64,000 nucleotides of DNA. It comes from Adiantum capillus-veneris. Its lineage: Eukaryota > Streptophyta > Polypodiopsida > Polypodiales > Pteridaceae. The translations under genes and the position numbers were made by a program. This document shows positions 1 to 10,372 of this stretch, piece by piece. The notes under the pieces were generated by a model. That model made no database searches. It saw nothing but the letters and a program-made list of their open reading frames with translations, and had not been told where the DNA came from. The number at the start of each line of letters is the position of its first letter. Within the stretch, counting starts at the first letter, position 1. Location: NCBI GenBank assembly GCA_014529385.2, contig CM043967.1, positions 134,983,182-135,047,181 of the forward strand, in the 5' to 3' direction.

Positions 1-570
1 CGATTAATAAACAGTGCGTTTAAAGAATTTCTAAGGGAGTTTTGTGAAGCTTTCCTAGACGACCTTTGTGTTTATTCTTCTTGGGAGAAGCATTTGTTAT
101 ATCTATGAAAAATATTTGAAAGGTGCAGATTTTATCGCATCTCATTGAACCCTTTCAAATGCCAATTTTGGGTTAAGCATGGAGTCATTCTAGGGCATAT
201 AGTGTCCAAGAACAGGATATCCACAGATGAGAGTAAGATTAAAGCCATTGCCGATTTGCTACCACCTACGAACTATAAAGGAGTTCAAAGATTTATGGGC
301 CATGTTGGTTATTATCGAAGGTTTATTTTAAACTTTGCCGAGATAGCGCGTCCATTGTACAAGCTTCTTATCAAGTTTCACTGGACAAAAGAATGTCATC
401 AATCTTATGAGTTATTAAAGAAGGCCCTAACAAGTGCTCCAATCCTGCGAACACCTGGTTGGAATGTACCTTTTCATGTGCATATTGATGCATCAAACTT
501 TGCTATTGGGTGTGTTCTAACTCAACCAGGAGAACATAAACTGGACTACCCTATTAGCTTTACAAGTCAA
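1..570 (+). pseudogene. pol: Copy A pol: end of reverse transcriptase and start of RNase H
   Basis: The first 63 bases encode the RT catalytic box as FLDD (52-63), with both metal-binding aspartates present, unlike copy B, which has FLED. A TGA at 106-108 interrupts the frame where copy B has CGG (Arg). The thumb/connection follows (ILGHIV, FMGHVGYYRRF), then the RNase H start with the first catalytic aspartate in HVHIDASNFAIG. Homology in the + direction ends at GTCAA (566-570), where an inverted piece begins. RT copies the element RNA to DNA and RNase H removes the RNA strand; this copy cannot make either intact. Confidence 0.88.
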
Positions 571-849
571 CAATGAACAAAGGAGTATCAGGCAATTCAT
601 CATCAACCCCCGTAGGAGCTTCGCCATTAGGGATACGAGATAAATGATCCTCCATGACATGTTTCCTCCCAGGCCTCACAACAACGGTGAAGTCAAACTC
701 AAGAAGAATTAACAACCATCGTGTAATTCGACCTATGGGACACGGCTTGTTTACCAAATATAGCAATGCTTGATGATCAACATAAAACACAAACTTGGTA
801 GCAAGAAGGTAATAGCAAAATTTCTTTACTGCGTAAATCATAGCTAGAC
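571..849 (-). pseudogene. Inverted RNase H segment inside copy A
   Basis: Read on the minus strand this encodes the second half of the RNase H domain (AVKKF, YVDHQALLYLVN, DHLSRIPNGEAPTG), which copy B carries on the plus strand at about 34787-35070. It is flanked on both sides by plus-strand pol. About 42 bp present in copy B (34745-34786) are missing at the left junction. The junctions share short matches: GTCAA on the left and AGAC on the right. The segment is still open on the minus strand, so the inversion is probably not ancient. It removes the RNase H acidic residues from the sense frame. Confidence 0.88.
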
Positions 850-850
850 A

Positions 851-2968
851 ATGCCTGAATGGAGTGAAAAGATTGTTAGCTTCTTAGTTAATGGTTTTCC
901 ACCCAAAGAGCTGCGAAAAGATATGGCTCGAAAATTAATCAAGGAATGCGAACCCTATTGCTTACTGGCTGGAACTCTCTATAAGAGAGGAAAAGATGAT
1001 GTTCTTAGACACTGTGCCCGCGAGGATGAGTATTTATATATTCTACAAGAGGCACACATGGGCGTAGCTGGTGGTCACTTTTCAGGAAAGTTGACTGCCC
1101 GAAAGATCTTACAGTCAGGCTATTGGTGGCCCACTATGTTTAAGGATGCATCACTTTTTGCAAAGGGATGTGATGAATGCCAACGCTTCAAGAAGCCACA
1201 AAGAAGGGATAGGATGCCTCTACATCCCATCAAGGTAACCCAACCATTTGAAAAGTGGGGCTTAGACTTTGTAGGACCGATTAGTCCGATTGCACGTAAC
1301 ACGCAATCACGATATATCATTGTGGCTACCGACTATGTAACCAAATGGGCTAAAGGAAAAGCAACACGAAAGGCGGATGCAAAAACAACAGCTAAGTTCC
1401 TCTTTGAGAACATTATCACACGTTTTGGATGCCCCTTTGAACTTGTGAGTGACAATGGAACTCATTTTATAAATGAAGTAATAAAAGAACTCACATCAAA
1501 CTTCATGATATCTCACCACAAGTCTACACCCTATTATCCCCAAGCAAATGGCCAAGCTGAGAGTACCAACAAAACTCTCATCTCCATTTTGACAAAGACA
1601 GTTGATGCTCATCGCACTGATTGGGACCTAAAGCTTACATCAGCTTTATGGGCTTATTGTACTGTGTATAAAGTTGCTATTAATTGCACACCGTTTAAGA
1701 TGGTGTATGGCCAAGAAGCAGTTATGCCATGGGAGTTTGTCATTCCTAGTCTTCGAGTAGCTTCTCAAGAAGGTTGGGATGGTAACCCCTTAGTGGAGCG
1801 ATTATATATCCTGGAAAGGCTAGATGAAGAGAGGCAATTAGCTGTGCGAAATGCTCTAGTGGAGAAGGATAGGAGAAAGAAGTGGTTTGATAGCCACTTA
1901 AATGATAAAGACATCAAGGTTGGTGATAAAGTTCTTATGTACGGGGTACGTAATGAAAAGAAGAAATTGAAATACGCTGGTAAGGGACCATATCGAGTGT
2001 GTGAAATTACCCCGCAAGGTACCATTCGTGTGGAGACTCTAGATGGAGTTGAAACCATTGGATTCCTTAATGGGAGTAAATTCAAAAGATATTATGATCC
2101 TCTAAGCCAGGAAGAGTTGCAAGCCATCCATCAAAAGAAGGCTGCCAAGGAACAAGCAGAGCTTAGAAAAATCCAAGCAAGAGTTGAGGCTCGAGAACGA
2201 CAACAACGTCTTAGACGCCAACGAGAGGCTAATCTGGGAATCACGCAAGCATTTTTCGAGGACACAGATAACGACTCATTAGAATCTGAGCCACCCCTAC
2301 GATACCCAATTGAGCTAAATAGCCCCTATGGGAAAGTACTATACAATGCCTTATTAGATACGGGAGCTAAACACAATTTTTTATCCTATGGAGTTTGGTG
2401 TCAATTAGGGAAACCGACCCTATCCCCGAGTACGATGCAAGTCAAGGGCATTAATAAAAAGAAAACTGCTATTCTTGGAGTCCTTCAAACCCCTGTTGTC
2501 TATGACAATGGAAGCATAGTGCAGAGGTTTCTAGTCATGCCCGCGGGAGCTATGGAAGGCAACGTAAACGTGGGATGCACGTGGATGTTGGCAACCAAAT
2601 GCACTATTGATTGGGATACTGGTAGTGTCATGACGCGACCACTGACTCTTACCCCTATCATTCAAGCAAAGTCACCTACGTTGCAAACTCTAGCAAAGTT
2701 GAAGGATAGCCAACATTCACAAGCCAAGGTGGTTAACTCGTCTTTGCCGGCTACCCATGAACCTAGCACTTCAACACTTGTAGTTGCAGCAAGCAGTAAT
2801 ATTGCAAGTACTCAACCTGCAGGACCTAAGAGTACATATCAATGGGTCCCCAAGGCCTTACTTCCAACTACCTCAACCCTCCCATCCATTCCAAGAAAAA
2901 ATTTCCCTGGAAAACCAAGAGCGCGCTCTAGGAGAGTCAAGACCAAATCACGATGGATTCCAAAATGA
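851..2968 (+). pseudogene. pol: Copy A pol: integrase plus second retropepsin-like domain
   Basis: Open for 705 codons. Integrase: His/Cys zinc module (AHMG, GGHFSG, then CDEC), DDE core (LDFVGP, VSDNGTHF, QANGQAEST all retained), and a C-terminal GKGPYRV module. A lysine/glutamine-rich linker follows (about residues 425-465), then a separate retropepsin-like domain at about 482-590 with LDTGA at 2354-2368, FLVMP, and NVGCTW where copy B has NLGRMW. The Gly-Arg of that last motif is lost here. The frame ends at TGA 2966-2968, where copy B has CGA, so the stop is a mutation rather than the true end. The first ATG at 851 lies just past the inversion junction and is not a natural start; the protein is a piece of a polyprotein. 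Confidence 0.85.
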
Positions 2969-3490
2969 CTATTAGAAGCCCAAGGCTACTATGATGGAAA
3001 TGAGCAAATTTGGGTACCTAAACGTAAAATGTGTCCTTCCCTATCGACAACAAACCCATATGAGTCAAACAGTGTAACGCTAAAGCCAATGGCAGACCGT
3101 GGGAAGGGAAAGATCACAGAATGCTACACACCTAGTCCAGAGCTAGTTTGGGCTCCAAGGCAAAACCAATTTATTCCACGTAGCTCAGGAAGGGGGGAGT
3201 TCCATGAAGCTTCTAGCTCCTCATGTAATACATCCATAGAGGTAAAAGCTTCTACACAGCCTCCACCTACAATAGTGGACCTCCATGAAGCTACAAAGGA
3301 ATCCACACCTTCCAGTGTTCAAGAATCACCTGATGACCCACTTCAAGTTTGATCCTGGGAGAGTACCTTACCACCCTTGCAACTCGACGAGGCACCTAAG
3401 GTAATAGAAAACTACTGGCAAAAATATTCACCTATAACAACTTGGAACAACTGGTTTCAAAGGGTGACGACATCATTTCAAACGGTATGA
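2969..3490 (+). pseudogene. Copy A pol: C-terminal tail after the nonsense codon
   Basis: Same frame as the integrase piece. It continues through TGA 2966-2968 and TGA 3350-3352 (copy B has CGA there) to TGA 3488-3490, the same stop position as in copy B (37697-37699). The tail is rich in Ser/Pro/Thr and carries short W-(V/A)-P-(K/R) repeats such as IWVPKRK and VWAPRQ. Function unknown. That two diverged copies share frame and final stop supports a real coding tail of about 175 codons. Eight bases after the stop a purine tract begins. Confidence 0.7.
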
Positions 3491-3497
3491 TCTACCC

Positions 3498-3511
3498 AAG
3501 GAAGGGGGGAG
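3498..3511 (+). promoter_or_regulatory. Internal polypurine tract of copy A
   Basis: Run AAGGAAGGGGGGAG directly after the polyprotein stop, followed by TGTTTGTGG. It looks exactly like a plus-strand primer site next to an LTR start, yet it is not the element's final 3' end: copy B has the same tract at 37707-37720 and its real LTR starts 2 kb further on. Confidence 0.6.
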
Positions 3512-3590
3512 TGTTTGTGGACATCCATTATTCACTTGCTTCCCTCTCAACGTTTCTCCCTGACCTCTTAATCTCCAATCTTAGGGAATG

Positions 3591-3600
3591 TATATATAAA
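3591..3600 (+). promoter_or_regulatory. TATA-like box upstream of the 140-residue frame (copy A)
   Basis: TATATATAAA, identical in copy B at 37800-37809, about 80 bp after the internal purine tract and about 140 bp before the ATG of the 140-residue frame. Position and sequence suggest a promoter for a separate transcript of that frame, or the U3 of an absorbed LTR. No transcription evidence. Confidence 0.5.
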
Positions 3601-3737
3601 GCCTTATACTCATAAAAACAAGATAAAAAAGTAAAAGAGCAAGAGCCATAACACAAAATCATAAAAACAAATTATGCACAAGAACACGACCCTTGTAATA
3701 TTTGCACTCTAACCATCATCTATTTGCGTGTACAGAT

Positions 3738-4160
3738 ATGGCTAGTACGCTAGAGTCATCCACTCTTGCCTTGGGTGAGAGGTACCCTCGTTACTTTTCA
3801 CAAATATTTCACATGGTCTTTCCAGTGCTTGCATGTGAATGGGATTTGATAGGTACGCTAGCATGTGACAGGAATTTTGAGGAGTTAGAATGGTTGATAC
3901 GTCTCTTGACCACGTCTGATCCATACTTAGTAGAGAGCGTTTCTCCCATTGCACAAGCCTACCCTTTTGACCAAGATGACTATAGGCGTCTAGTGACCTT
4001 CTTAGTAAACATGGGCACCTATGATGAAGAAGAAAATTTACATGACTACACGGATGGCACATATGGTCTCATGGATGATGAATTTGTTTATCTCGACGAC
4101 GAGGATAGGGGTTTAGCCTTAGGGTTTCCCCCCAACCTCTACAATATCCTATTCCCTTGA
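3738..4160 (+). CDS. Conserved acidic 140-residue protein of unknown function (copy A)
   Basis: ATG at 3738, stop TGA at 4158-4160. I do not recognise the family. The protein is acidic, especially in its C-terminal third (several Asp/Glu clusters such as YDEEEN and YLDDEDRG). It has no signal peptide or membrane segment I can see and no zinc or nuclease motif. Copy B has the same frame and length (37946-38368) with only about four amino-acid changes. The start is the first ATG after TATATATAAA. A pyrimidine-poor TGTACAG lies just before it, so a spliced leader joining here is possible. It sits between pol and the 3' LTR, where env-like or other extra frames occur in plant Ty3 elements. It could be a structural, nuclear-entry or silencing-related protein; nothing in the sequence decides. 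Confidence 0.6.
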   Translation: MASTLESSTLALGERYPRYFSQIFHMVFPVLACEWDLIGTLACDRNFEELEWLIRLLTTSDPYLVESVSPIAQAYPFDQDDYRRLVTFLVNMGTYDEEENLHDYTDGTYGLMDDEFVYLDDEDRGLALGFPPNLYNILFP

Positions 4161-4200
4161 CTCTCTAGGGGGAGTGCAAATAATTAGGTTAGGGCTCCTT

Positions 4201-4440
4201 ATGTTTTTTGTTGTGTTCAATAAGTGTTGGTACCTTTTCCCACTAATGTGCCTCCTGGAGGTATTCCTTTTGTTTGCTAGTGTGTACAGGAGCGTGTTGC
4301 GATTGATAGGATTTGGACCTTCATGGAATCTTTATCTCGACTCACTCTTCAAATCAAGCGCGACCATCGACACAAACAGATGTTTCTTGTCCATTAGCAT
4401 TGCCCCCTATCTTTTTTGCATCTATGATTGTCTGCTTTGA
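4201..4440 (+). CDS. Possible small hydrophobic frame (copy A)
   Basis: 79 codons from ATG 4201, starting 40 bp after the stop of the acidic frame. The first 45 residues are very hydrophobic (FFVVF, LLEVFLLF) and would form one or two membrane segments. Copy B keeps the first 47 codons or so, then loses the frame by a one-base difference and stops at 38570. T-rich DNA readily encodes hydrophobic residues, so this may be chance. Its place in the env position is the only reason to list it. Confidence 0.25.
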   Translation: MFFVVFNKCWYLFPLMCLLEVFLLFASVYRSVLRLIGFGPSWNLYLDSLFKSSATIDTNRCFLSISIAPYLFCIYDCLL

Positions 4441-5176
4441 TTGTGATTGGTAGGATAATATCCAACACATTTGCTTAGTAACAAACATTTAATTCAATGT
4501 AATTTTTTGTCATAATCACTTGTCTAGGTTTAAAAATCAACCAGTCCCACTAAGCTAGTTTGACCAAGTTAGGTGTTAGAGATCTTCTCTTAATACCATG
4601 GGGAATGCCTTCTTAATAATCAATGGTTACTTAGGTTCTTAATCCGATTTAGGCAGCATTGTGTGAAATGTACTAGGGCTTTCTAGTGGGCTTGACCCTA
4701 TTGACCTTTAGCTTAAGTATTATAAGGGGAGTTTACTAGTGTGATGAGCCTGGGGAGGTGTATAAGTGTTATATGACCCCCTAAGTTACAAAATTAAAAT
4801 GCTGAAAATGAACAAACAAAAAATCAAAGTGCCACAATGTAAAATCTTAAGCTGGAAGAGAAATCTCAGCTTGATTTGGTACTTCACTCACATGTATTGC
4901 CTATGGTACTAGAGCCCTAGAGGTTCCCAGCGTGGGCGCTTTTCCTTGAATAGCAAAAAACCCAAGGCATACAAAATAAGCACACACATCAAAATTGAAT
5001 CACTATGAAAAGACTTTGGGGGGTCAAAGCAAAGGTAATCAGTCAGGTGATGATTTCATGAGAAATTCCTTTTATCGTAGCTTAACTACAAGGTCCTCTA
5101 GGTATAGCCTCTAGTCAGCCCTCAAACATGAAATACTTGGCTCTCGCGATTAAACAACTTAATTAACCAGAGAAAA
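4441..5176 (+). other. 3' non-coding region of copy A
   Basis: AT-rich sequence aligning with 38571-39376 of copy B with small indels. No frame is shared by both copies. Alignment ends near 5176, inside AACTTAATT-(A/G)-ACCAGA, marking the breakpoint with the copia fragment. Confidence 0.7.
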
Positions 5177-5460
5177 CAGGCGGGGGTTTCAGCATCCTGT
5201 AGATAGCCCATCATGCCATCTGTGATGCTCATAGAAAGCCAATACATCACTTTGCTCTGGCCTTGTTGCCAGTCCCTCAAAGCTTTCCTTTGTTCTGCTG
5301 TAGCATTTGTCTCGGGAATCTCTGGTTCCTTTTCATTGTCTCCTTCTACATAGTCCCAATAACCTTTTCCTTTTAGGAAATTTGTTATTCTGAACTTCCA
5401 TGCAGGGTAGTTATTTTTCTCAAGCTTCTCAGTAACAATCTGACTGAAACCGTCAGACAT
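5177..5460 (-). pseudogene. gag: Copia gag N-terminus, truncated
   Basis: ATG at 5460 (minus). The N-terminus has the layout of plant copia gag: EKLEKNNYPAWKFRITNFL, then GYWDYVEG and a region leading to LRDWQQGQSKVMYWLSMSI. This is the DUF4219/UBN2-type gag start that builds the particle shell. The frame runs about 95 codons to the breakpoint and then reads by chance into copy A. The zinc knuckle, protease and polymerase are absent. Confidence 0.82.
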
Positions 5461-5736
5461 CTTGAAGCACTAAGACAAAATAGCTGCAATCTGCAAAAAC
5501 CTGCAAACCTGTTGAACTTGCTATCGTGGTACCTATAACGCTTTCTACACTCAACGAGTGTCCACAATCAAGCGTACATACAACCACTGTACTTGTACAG
5601 TAAATCTCTGTATACTGCACTTTGGAGACCTGTTCGGAAACTTGTGCGAAAAACCCCTAAAAAAAATTTCGGTCGTGGATTGCGAACGAAGGGATTGTGA
5701 TGCTCTTGCTCTCTTAGCCTCTCTTGCCTGCACCAG

Positions 5737-5748
5737 GCTCTGATACCA
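5737..5748 (-). promoter_or_regulatory. Copia primer-binding site (tRNA-iMet type)
   Basis: On the minus strand TGGTATCAGAGC, the standard plant copia site complementary to the 3' end of initiator methionine tRNA. It directly abuts the LTR end (TTTACA) and lies about 280 bp before the gag ATG. Confidence 0.85.
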
Positions 5749-6070
5749 TGTAAAGAATGAGAATGCAAGAGAGCTACACTAGACAAGCACAAAGCACACA
5801 GAGATGGAAAGCTTCTTCTTCTTCTTCACAGAAAAGAGAGTACCAAATGACTAAGTGCTAAAGCTGAAAAGTAGCACATATGTACATGCGGTCACTAAGT
5901 GTGAACTCGCTAGAAGCGTACTAGGCTGGCACTATAAGTGTAGTCCATCTGTAGAATCACTGGCAGAGATCCTCCGTGTCAGTCACCTAACGCGCCAGTG
6001 AGTAAATGCCGTAAGCGGCCAAGACCCGTAGTGGATGCCAGCTCAAGGTGTAGAGCTCGACGTCTCAACA
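5749..6070 (-). repeat. Copia 5' LTR (minus orientation)
   Basis: Bounded on the low side by the primer site. In plus orientation it opens TGTAAAGAATGAG and probably ends in CTCAACA at about 6070, giving TG...CA ends in either orientation. No second copy in the window, so the outer end is inferred. Confidence 0.55.
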
Positions 6071-6300
6071 CGTTTTGTTGCACCTCCTTTTGGTTGTGAC
6101 AAAATCTCTCTTGCGGGCGTAGTTCGCATCCCATAACTAGGTGGTGCTCCTATCTTGTTTGGGTTTGGCTGTGGGTTTGTTGTTGTGTTGTTCTTGTGCT
6201 TGCTCCAGCCCCAATTGAGCAGCATGGAAGCATTGAGGGGTGTTTAGAGGTCACCTCTCTTGTTGTCTGCCCCGGACTGCCTCAATTTTGGTGCCCCCAC
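6071..6300 (+). repeat. R1 repeat, partial copy 1
   Basis: About 225 bp matching 7395-7615 (plus) and 19325-19560 (minus), including CCCATAACTAGGTGGTGC and a GGTTTGGCTGTGGGTTTG block. It ends in GCCTCAATTTTGGTGCCCCC, where TGGTGCCCCCACTG resembles a retrotransposon primer site; R1 may therefore be the 3' part of an LTR. Truncated at its left by the copia LTR. Confidence 0.7.
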
Positions 6301-7124
6301 TGAGGAGGGCTTGTGTATGTTGTAGTCAATACTCAACCTTTAGAGTAATCAAGTAGCTTGTATGAATCACAAAAATTTGTTTAACCCATTTGTTCCTATT
6401 GCAAGGTAAAAGGTGCATATCATTGTGAGCACAATATTACAATTTCAACAAGTAATTTGTGTATATAAAGCTTAAATATAGGGATTTTTTATTATAATAT
6501 TTATTTAAATATTTTTATCTAGGTGTGTGTTATTTACTTAAGTATGATATGTATATTTACTCATGATTAACATGATCTTTCTTACTTGTGTAATCTATAC
6601 AAAATCATTTCATGCAAGCTTCTCTTATTTTTGTTGTGAATCCACTCCACGAAAAAACCTCAAAAAAATACCTTTCACCATCAGTCATTGCCTTTCACTA
6701 AATTCTTATTTTCTACAAGTATTATTTTGTACCTCTTGTAAATAAATATACATGAATAAAAACAAATGAGGACCCTCCTCATTTGATTCCCTATATTTTC
6801 ATATATTTATTTTATATGTATATAGCTCACACTATTCTAGATTCCATGAGTTGTTTATATACACTAACCTGGTTTTTTCATCATATCCATATATTATATT
6901 TATGCATAATCCACAACCATGCATATTTTCAAACCCCTAAGAATCAATTAGGTCATGCTCTAATGCAAGGAGGGGCAAGAAGGGGGACACTAAAGACTTT
7001 TTTGTAAAGAAAAATAGGCTTTTTGGTAGGATTTTTTATATCCATTTTCACTCCAAATTTGAAACGGTCATTACAAGACAAAATATGGACCAAGAGCTGA
7101 GTAATCACCTCAAAAAGTTTGATA
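6301..7124. other. AT-rich stretch without recognisable features
   Basis: Short chance frames only. No similarity to the named elements in the window and no clear repeat. Confidence 0.5.
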
Positions 7125-7613
7125 AGTTGTCATTGCCAATTTTGTTCTCATTGTAAGAGGGTATTGTGGCGAGAGATCTCCCACACCATAAGACAATGTG
7201 TGTGTGTCGGCAATGTTTAGCATTCACTAAGCATTGAGTTAGCTTTGTACTAGCTCTACAATAGCATCATAATGAACCATCTTCATTTGCAAGTCACAAA
7301 CAAGGTATTACGCAAGTTTCCTTCCTCTCTCTTTCTCTTCCCTTTGCTCTTGCTCTCTCTGCTTCATTTTGTGTGTGTCTTTGTGTGAGATTGCTTGTGT
7401 GCATTTTGTTGCACCTCGTTTTGGTTGTGAAAAAATCTCTCTTGCATCCTAGTTCACATCCCATAACTAGGTGGTGCCCCTATCTTGTTTGGGTTTGGCT
7501 GTGGGTTTGTTGTTGTGTTGTGCTTGTGATTGCTCCAACCCCAATTGAGCAGCACGGGAGCCTTGAAGGGTGTTTAGAGGTTGCCTCTCTTGTTGCCCGC
7601 CTTGGACCGCCTC

Positions 7614-7615
<2 letters not shown>
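7125..7615 (+). repeat. R1 repeat, longest plus-strand copy
   Basis: Aligns with 19325-19850 on the minus strand over its length: the GTAAGAGGGTATTGTG block, GGCAATGTTTAGCATTCAC, the pyrimidine-rich CTCTTTCTCTTCCCTTTGC and the terminal GGACCGCCTCA. It ends directly in a long (AC)n tract. Likely LTR or other dispersed element; both ends uncertain. Confidence 0.7.

Positions 7616-7665
<50 letters not shown>
7614..7665. repeat. (AC)n microsatellite
   Basis: About 26 uninterrupted AC units at the end of the R1 copy. Confidence 0.98.
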
Positions 7666-7667
<2 letters not shown>

Positions 7668-7774
7668 GGGTGAGGGAGTCACACTAAAAAAGCGACGCAA
7701 TTGATTTGAGTTTTTAATGTAGCAAAAAAATAGAGCTTCATATAGACAATCACTTTCTCCATCCCTCCCATCCT

Positions 7775-7781
<7 letters not shown>

Positions 7782-7855
<74 letters not shown>
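7782..7855. repeat. (CT)n microsatellite
   Basis: About 37 uninterrupted CT units; purine/pyrimidine mirror sequence able to form triplex DNA. Confidence 0.98.
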
Positions 7856-7858
<3 letters not shown>

Positions 7859-9900
7859 TTTCTTAATGCTAGGTGCTAGCTCACACCAATCTCAAATGCG
7901 TGTGTGTGTCTGCGCATGCGTGAGAGAGAGAGAGATAGCAAGATTGGCCACTTGCTACAGCGAGCGCTAGCGCTCACTCCCTGGATTTCTCATTCACCTC
8001 ATAGATTGCTCGTTTAAGTCCTCACCACGCGGCAAGTTGGGGTTTTTGTGGGTGGAAGGGAAAGGGATTTTGCGAGAGGAGCTGGCACCTTAGGCAGTGG
8101 AAAGGCAACAAGAGGTGGGTGGTCACCCGTGTTGGGAAGGGTGGGGGGAGGGGAGGTGGGAGTTGCAAGTGTCAAAATGAATACATGCATACGCATTTTA
8201 AAGGTGCAAAAATGCATGCACAAAGGTGCGGAAAAGGAGCTCAAGGGGTTGTCAGCACGAAGGGAGGGGTCCGGGATAGAGACAAAGGTAGACTAACTCA
8301 CTGTGATTGGTAAAAAGGTAAGCAAAGATGGGTAGGGCACGAGAGGGCACGCGCAGGGCATGACTGGCCAACAAAAAAGCAGGAGAAGGGGGCTCTTAGC
8401 AGGTAGCAGTTGTATAGTAGTAGTTGAGTTAGAGTTGCCTTGCTATTAGAAATAATGAAGTTGAAGACTGACAAGGTAATAAATAGAAAATCTTGAACAA
8501 TCCAACCAAAATAGATACAAGGGTATTTTGTGAATTTTTAAATTTGAGGGGTATTTTGTTGGGAATTTCCACAAATTAGAGGGGTATTTCGGTAGCTTTC
8601 CTTATTTTTTAACATACCTAAGCACATAACAAAAGATGTTGATGAATTTATTTTTAAAAATGGAGATTGACCATGGCAAAATAGCACGAGTATGACTACC
8701 GATAACGGGGGAACACCACAAGGGAAGGATTGTTGTTGGGTGGGCGCTAGCAAGTGGACAAAATTGGGAAGGAATTTTGGGCAAAATCATAAAATAAACC
8801 TTTGAGTATTATAACTCGACTGCATTCTTTAATCATTGGTGGCGCAAGATTTCCCAAGCTCTCAGGGAACATCATCCCAAAAGGGAATAATAATCTACCA
8901 GTTTATTTTCAGAGCTCAATTATGCTATGGAGCTGGTAATATTAGGACATAATTGACCTTTGAAAATCTAATTTAAGCCTTTTTAGATCTCTCTCTGCAA
9001 ATCCCATAGTATTATTCACAACAAGTAGGAATAACCACATGCTCCCAACTCATGTGCGTGCATTGCTTGCAATGCGACACACTTAACCGTCCACGTCATT
9101 CACCTCACTTTGACTTGTTGGGCTATCTGCTTTCATCCTCACCCCCCTCCCCCCTTCCATCATTATGCTAGTTTCCACATCCTTATACTTTGCCCCTCCT
9201 CCTTATTTTAGTCCTTGCCTTGTTGTTATCCATCTCATGAAATGGTTAGACAACCTTGTTTAAGCCCATTCCCATTTCTTGGAGGTTTTTCATGGAACCA
9301 CCTCAAAATATTCCTTCTTGATTCTCCCATTTCCATGCCATGTGTCTTAATCCAGCTGTTGGAACTTTCTCACAAGTAAAATTAAGAGAATAAAGTGCCC
9401 CCCCGCCCCCCCCCCCCCTCCTCGCCCCCTCTTCAGTTATGGTCCATGACTATGGTTTATGCACTCTAAGACTAGCTTTACTTTGCTAGAGTAATATATC
9501 CATTTAAATAGATCTCTTCTTGTTCCAAGTGAAATTCTCTAGCATTGTGAAGCGGACAAGGTTGAGGCCATGAAGCTCTCAAGCATCTCAACCATTTTTG
9601 CAAGAATCCATAGGCAAGGACATGAAGCTTTGAAGCATTTACGCTATTCAAAAAGACGCTCTAGGCCATCTTGGGTATGCATGTATGTCACCTACATAAA
9701 GCCATTAACCACAAGGGTTTTCTCCAAGATTTACTTGATGATAGGATAACATAGAGAGAGCTTCATTGTCTGTATTTGGGTGTGTTGATTCTCTATAAAT
9801 ATAGGCTAGGATGTCAGCTAAAATAGCCACTAAGCTCTAGAAAATTCTACCAGCGATGTTCTTCTTTGTCATGTAAGGTGAGTTTGTTCTTGAATACTAT
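7856..9900. other. Unassigned non-coding stretch with G-rich and C-run segments
   Basis: 8040-8400 is G-rich (GGGTGGGGGGAGGGGAGGTGGG at about 8139-8160 is a strong G-quadruplex candidate). 9398-9418 is a run of C broken by one G, which gives the same potential on the other strand. No coding similarity recognised. Confidence 0.5.
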
Positions 9901-9942
9901 TAGCGGTGAACCTTGTTGCTTGATTTCCCTGCAAGATTTTCC

Positions 9943-10188
9943 ATGGTCAATTGTGTAGATTATGGGGGTTGTAGTAACAGCGAGATGTTTGCCATCATTT
10001 CCACTATGGATGGTGACATTTTGACTCAGGTGAAAGATGGTGTGACATTAGGTCAACCATTTCAATTTGTATTGGATTCAACCTTGTCCACAAAGTTCTT
10101 GTTGGTCACAAAAATGGGTGTGGATATGTCCTCAAGGTCAAATGTGGCAATGCTGGAGTTATTTGACAACTCCACTCATGAAAAATAA
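9943..10188 (+). CDS. Hypothetical 81-residue frame
   Basis: ATG 9943, stop 10186-10188. Not recognised; mixed composition without repeats, no clear signal peptide or membrane segment. AAATAAATTAAAA about 50 bp downstream resembles a plant polyadenylation signal. No second copy in the window. It may be a chance frame or an exon fragment. Confidence 0.2.
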   Translation: MVNCVDYGGCSNSEMFAIISTMDGDILTQVKDGVTLGQPFQFVLDSTLSTKFLLVTKMGVDMSSRSNVAMLELFDNSTHEK

Positions 10189-10372
10189 GGTTTTGTTCCT
10201 ATGCACATGTTACTTTGAATGTTCTATTGGATTGTGAAATAAATTAAAAAAAAGCTTTCTCCAAAAATCTCTCTCCAACTAGGTGCATAAAGCTTTTTAT
10301 CATGTAAACACTATACCATTGAAAGGCTTAAAAAAAGCTCCCTTCAAAGGTCCCTCCATTCCCATCCCCAAT

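Larger units (their letters stand above)
1..5176 (+). mobile_element. Ty3/Gypsy element copy A, truncated at both ends
   Basis: Same family as the nearly complete element at 26824-40303; the two align from base 1 to about 5176 (matching about 34150-39376) with clear nucleotide identity. The window edge cuts it inside reverse transcriptase. On the right it stops inside the 3' non-coding region, where a minus-strand copia sequence begins, so its 3' LTR is missing. Contents in order: RT end, part of RNase H, an inverted RNase H piece, integrase, a second retropepsin-like domain, a basic tail, an internal purine tract, a TATA-like box, a 140-residue frame and AT-rich sequence. Stops and an inversion make it defective. 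Lineage: integrase has no chromodomain, so it is not a chromovirus; I did not assign it further. Confidence 0.9.
5177..6070 (-). mobile_element. Ty1/Copia remnant: LTR, primer site and gag start
   Basis: Minus-strand order: LTR (about 6070 down to 5749), primer site (5748-5737), leader, gag from 5460. Everything 3' of the first 95 or so gag codons has been lost at the junction with copy A near 5176. The LTR outer edge is placed at 6070 because R1 homology starts there; it is approximate. Confidence 0.75.

Noticed and set aside
1120-1320. Minus-strand frame inside copy A integrase
   Set aside because: Shadow of the plus-strand integrase; the sense frame explains the sequence and is conserved in copy B.
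9943-10188. Possible conserved cellular gene
   Set aside because: Kept only as a hypothetical frame; no motif, homologue or splice structure supports more.
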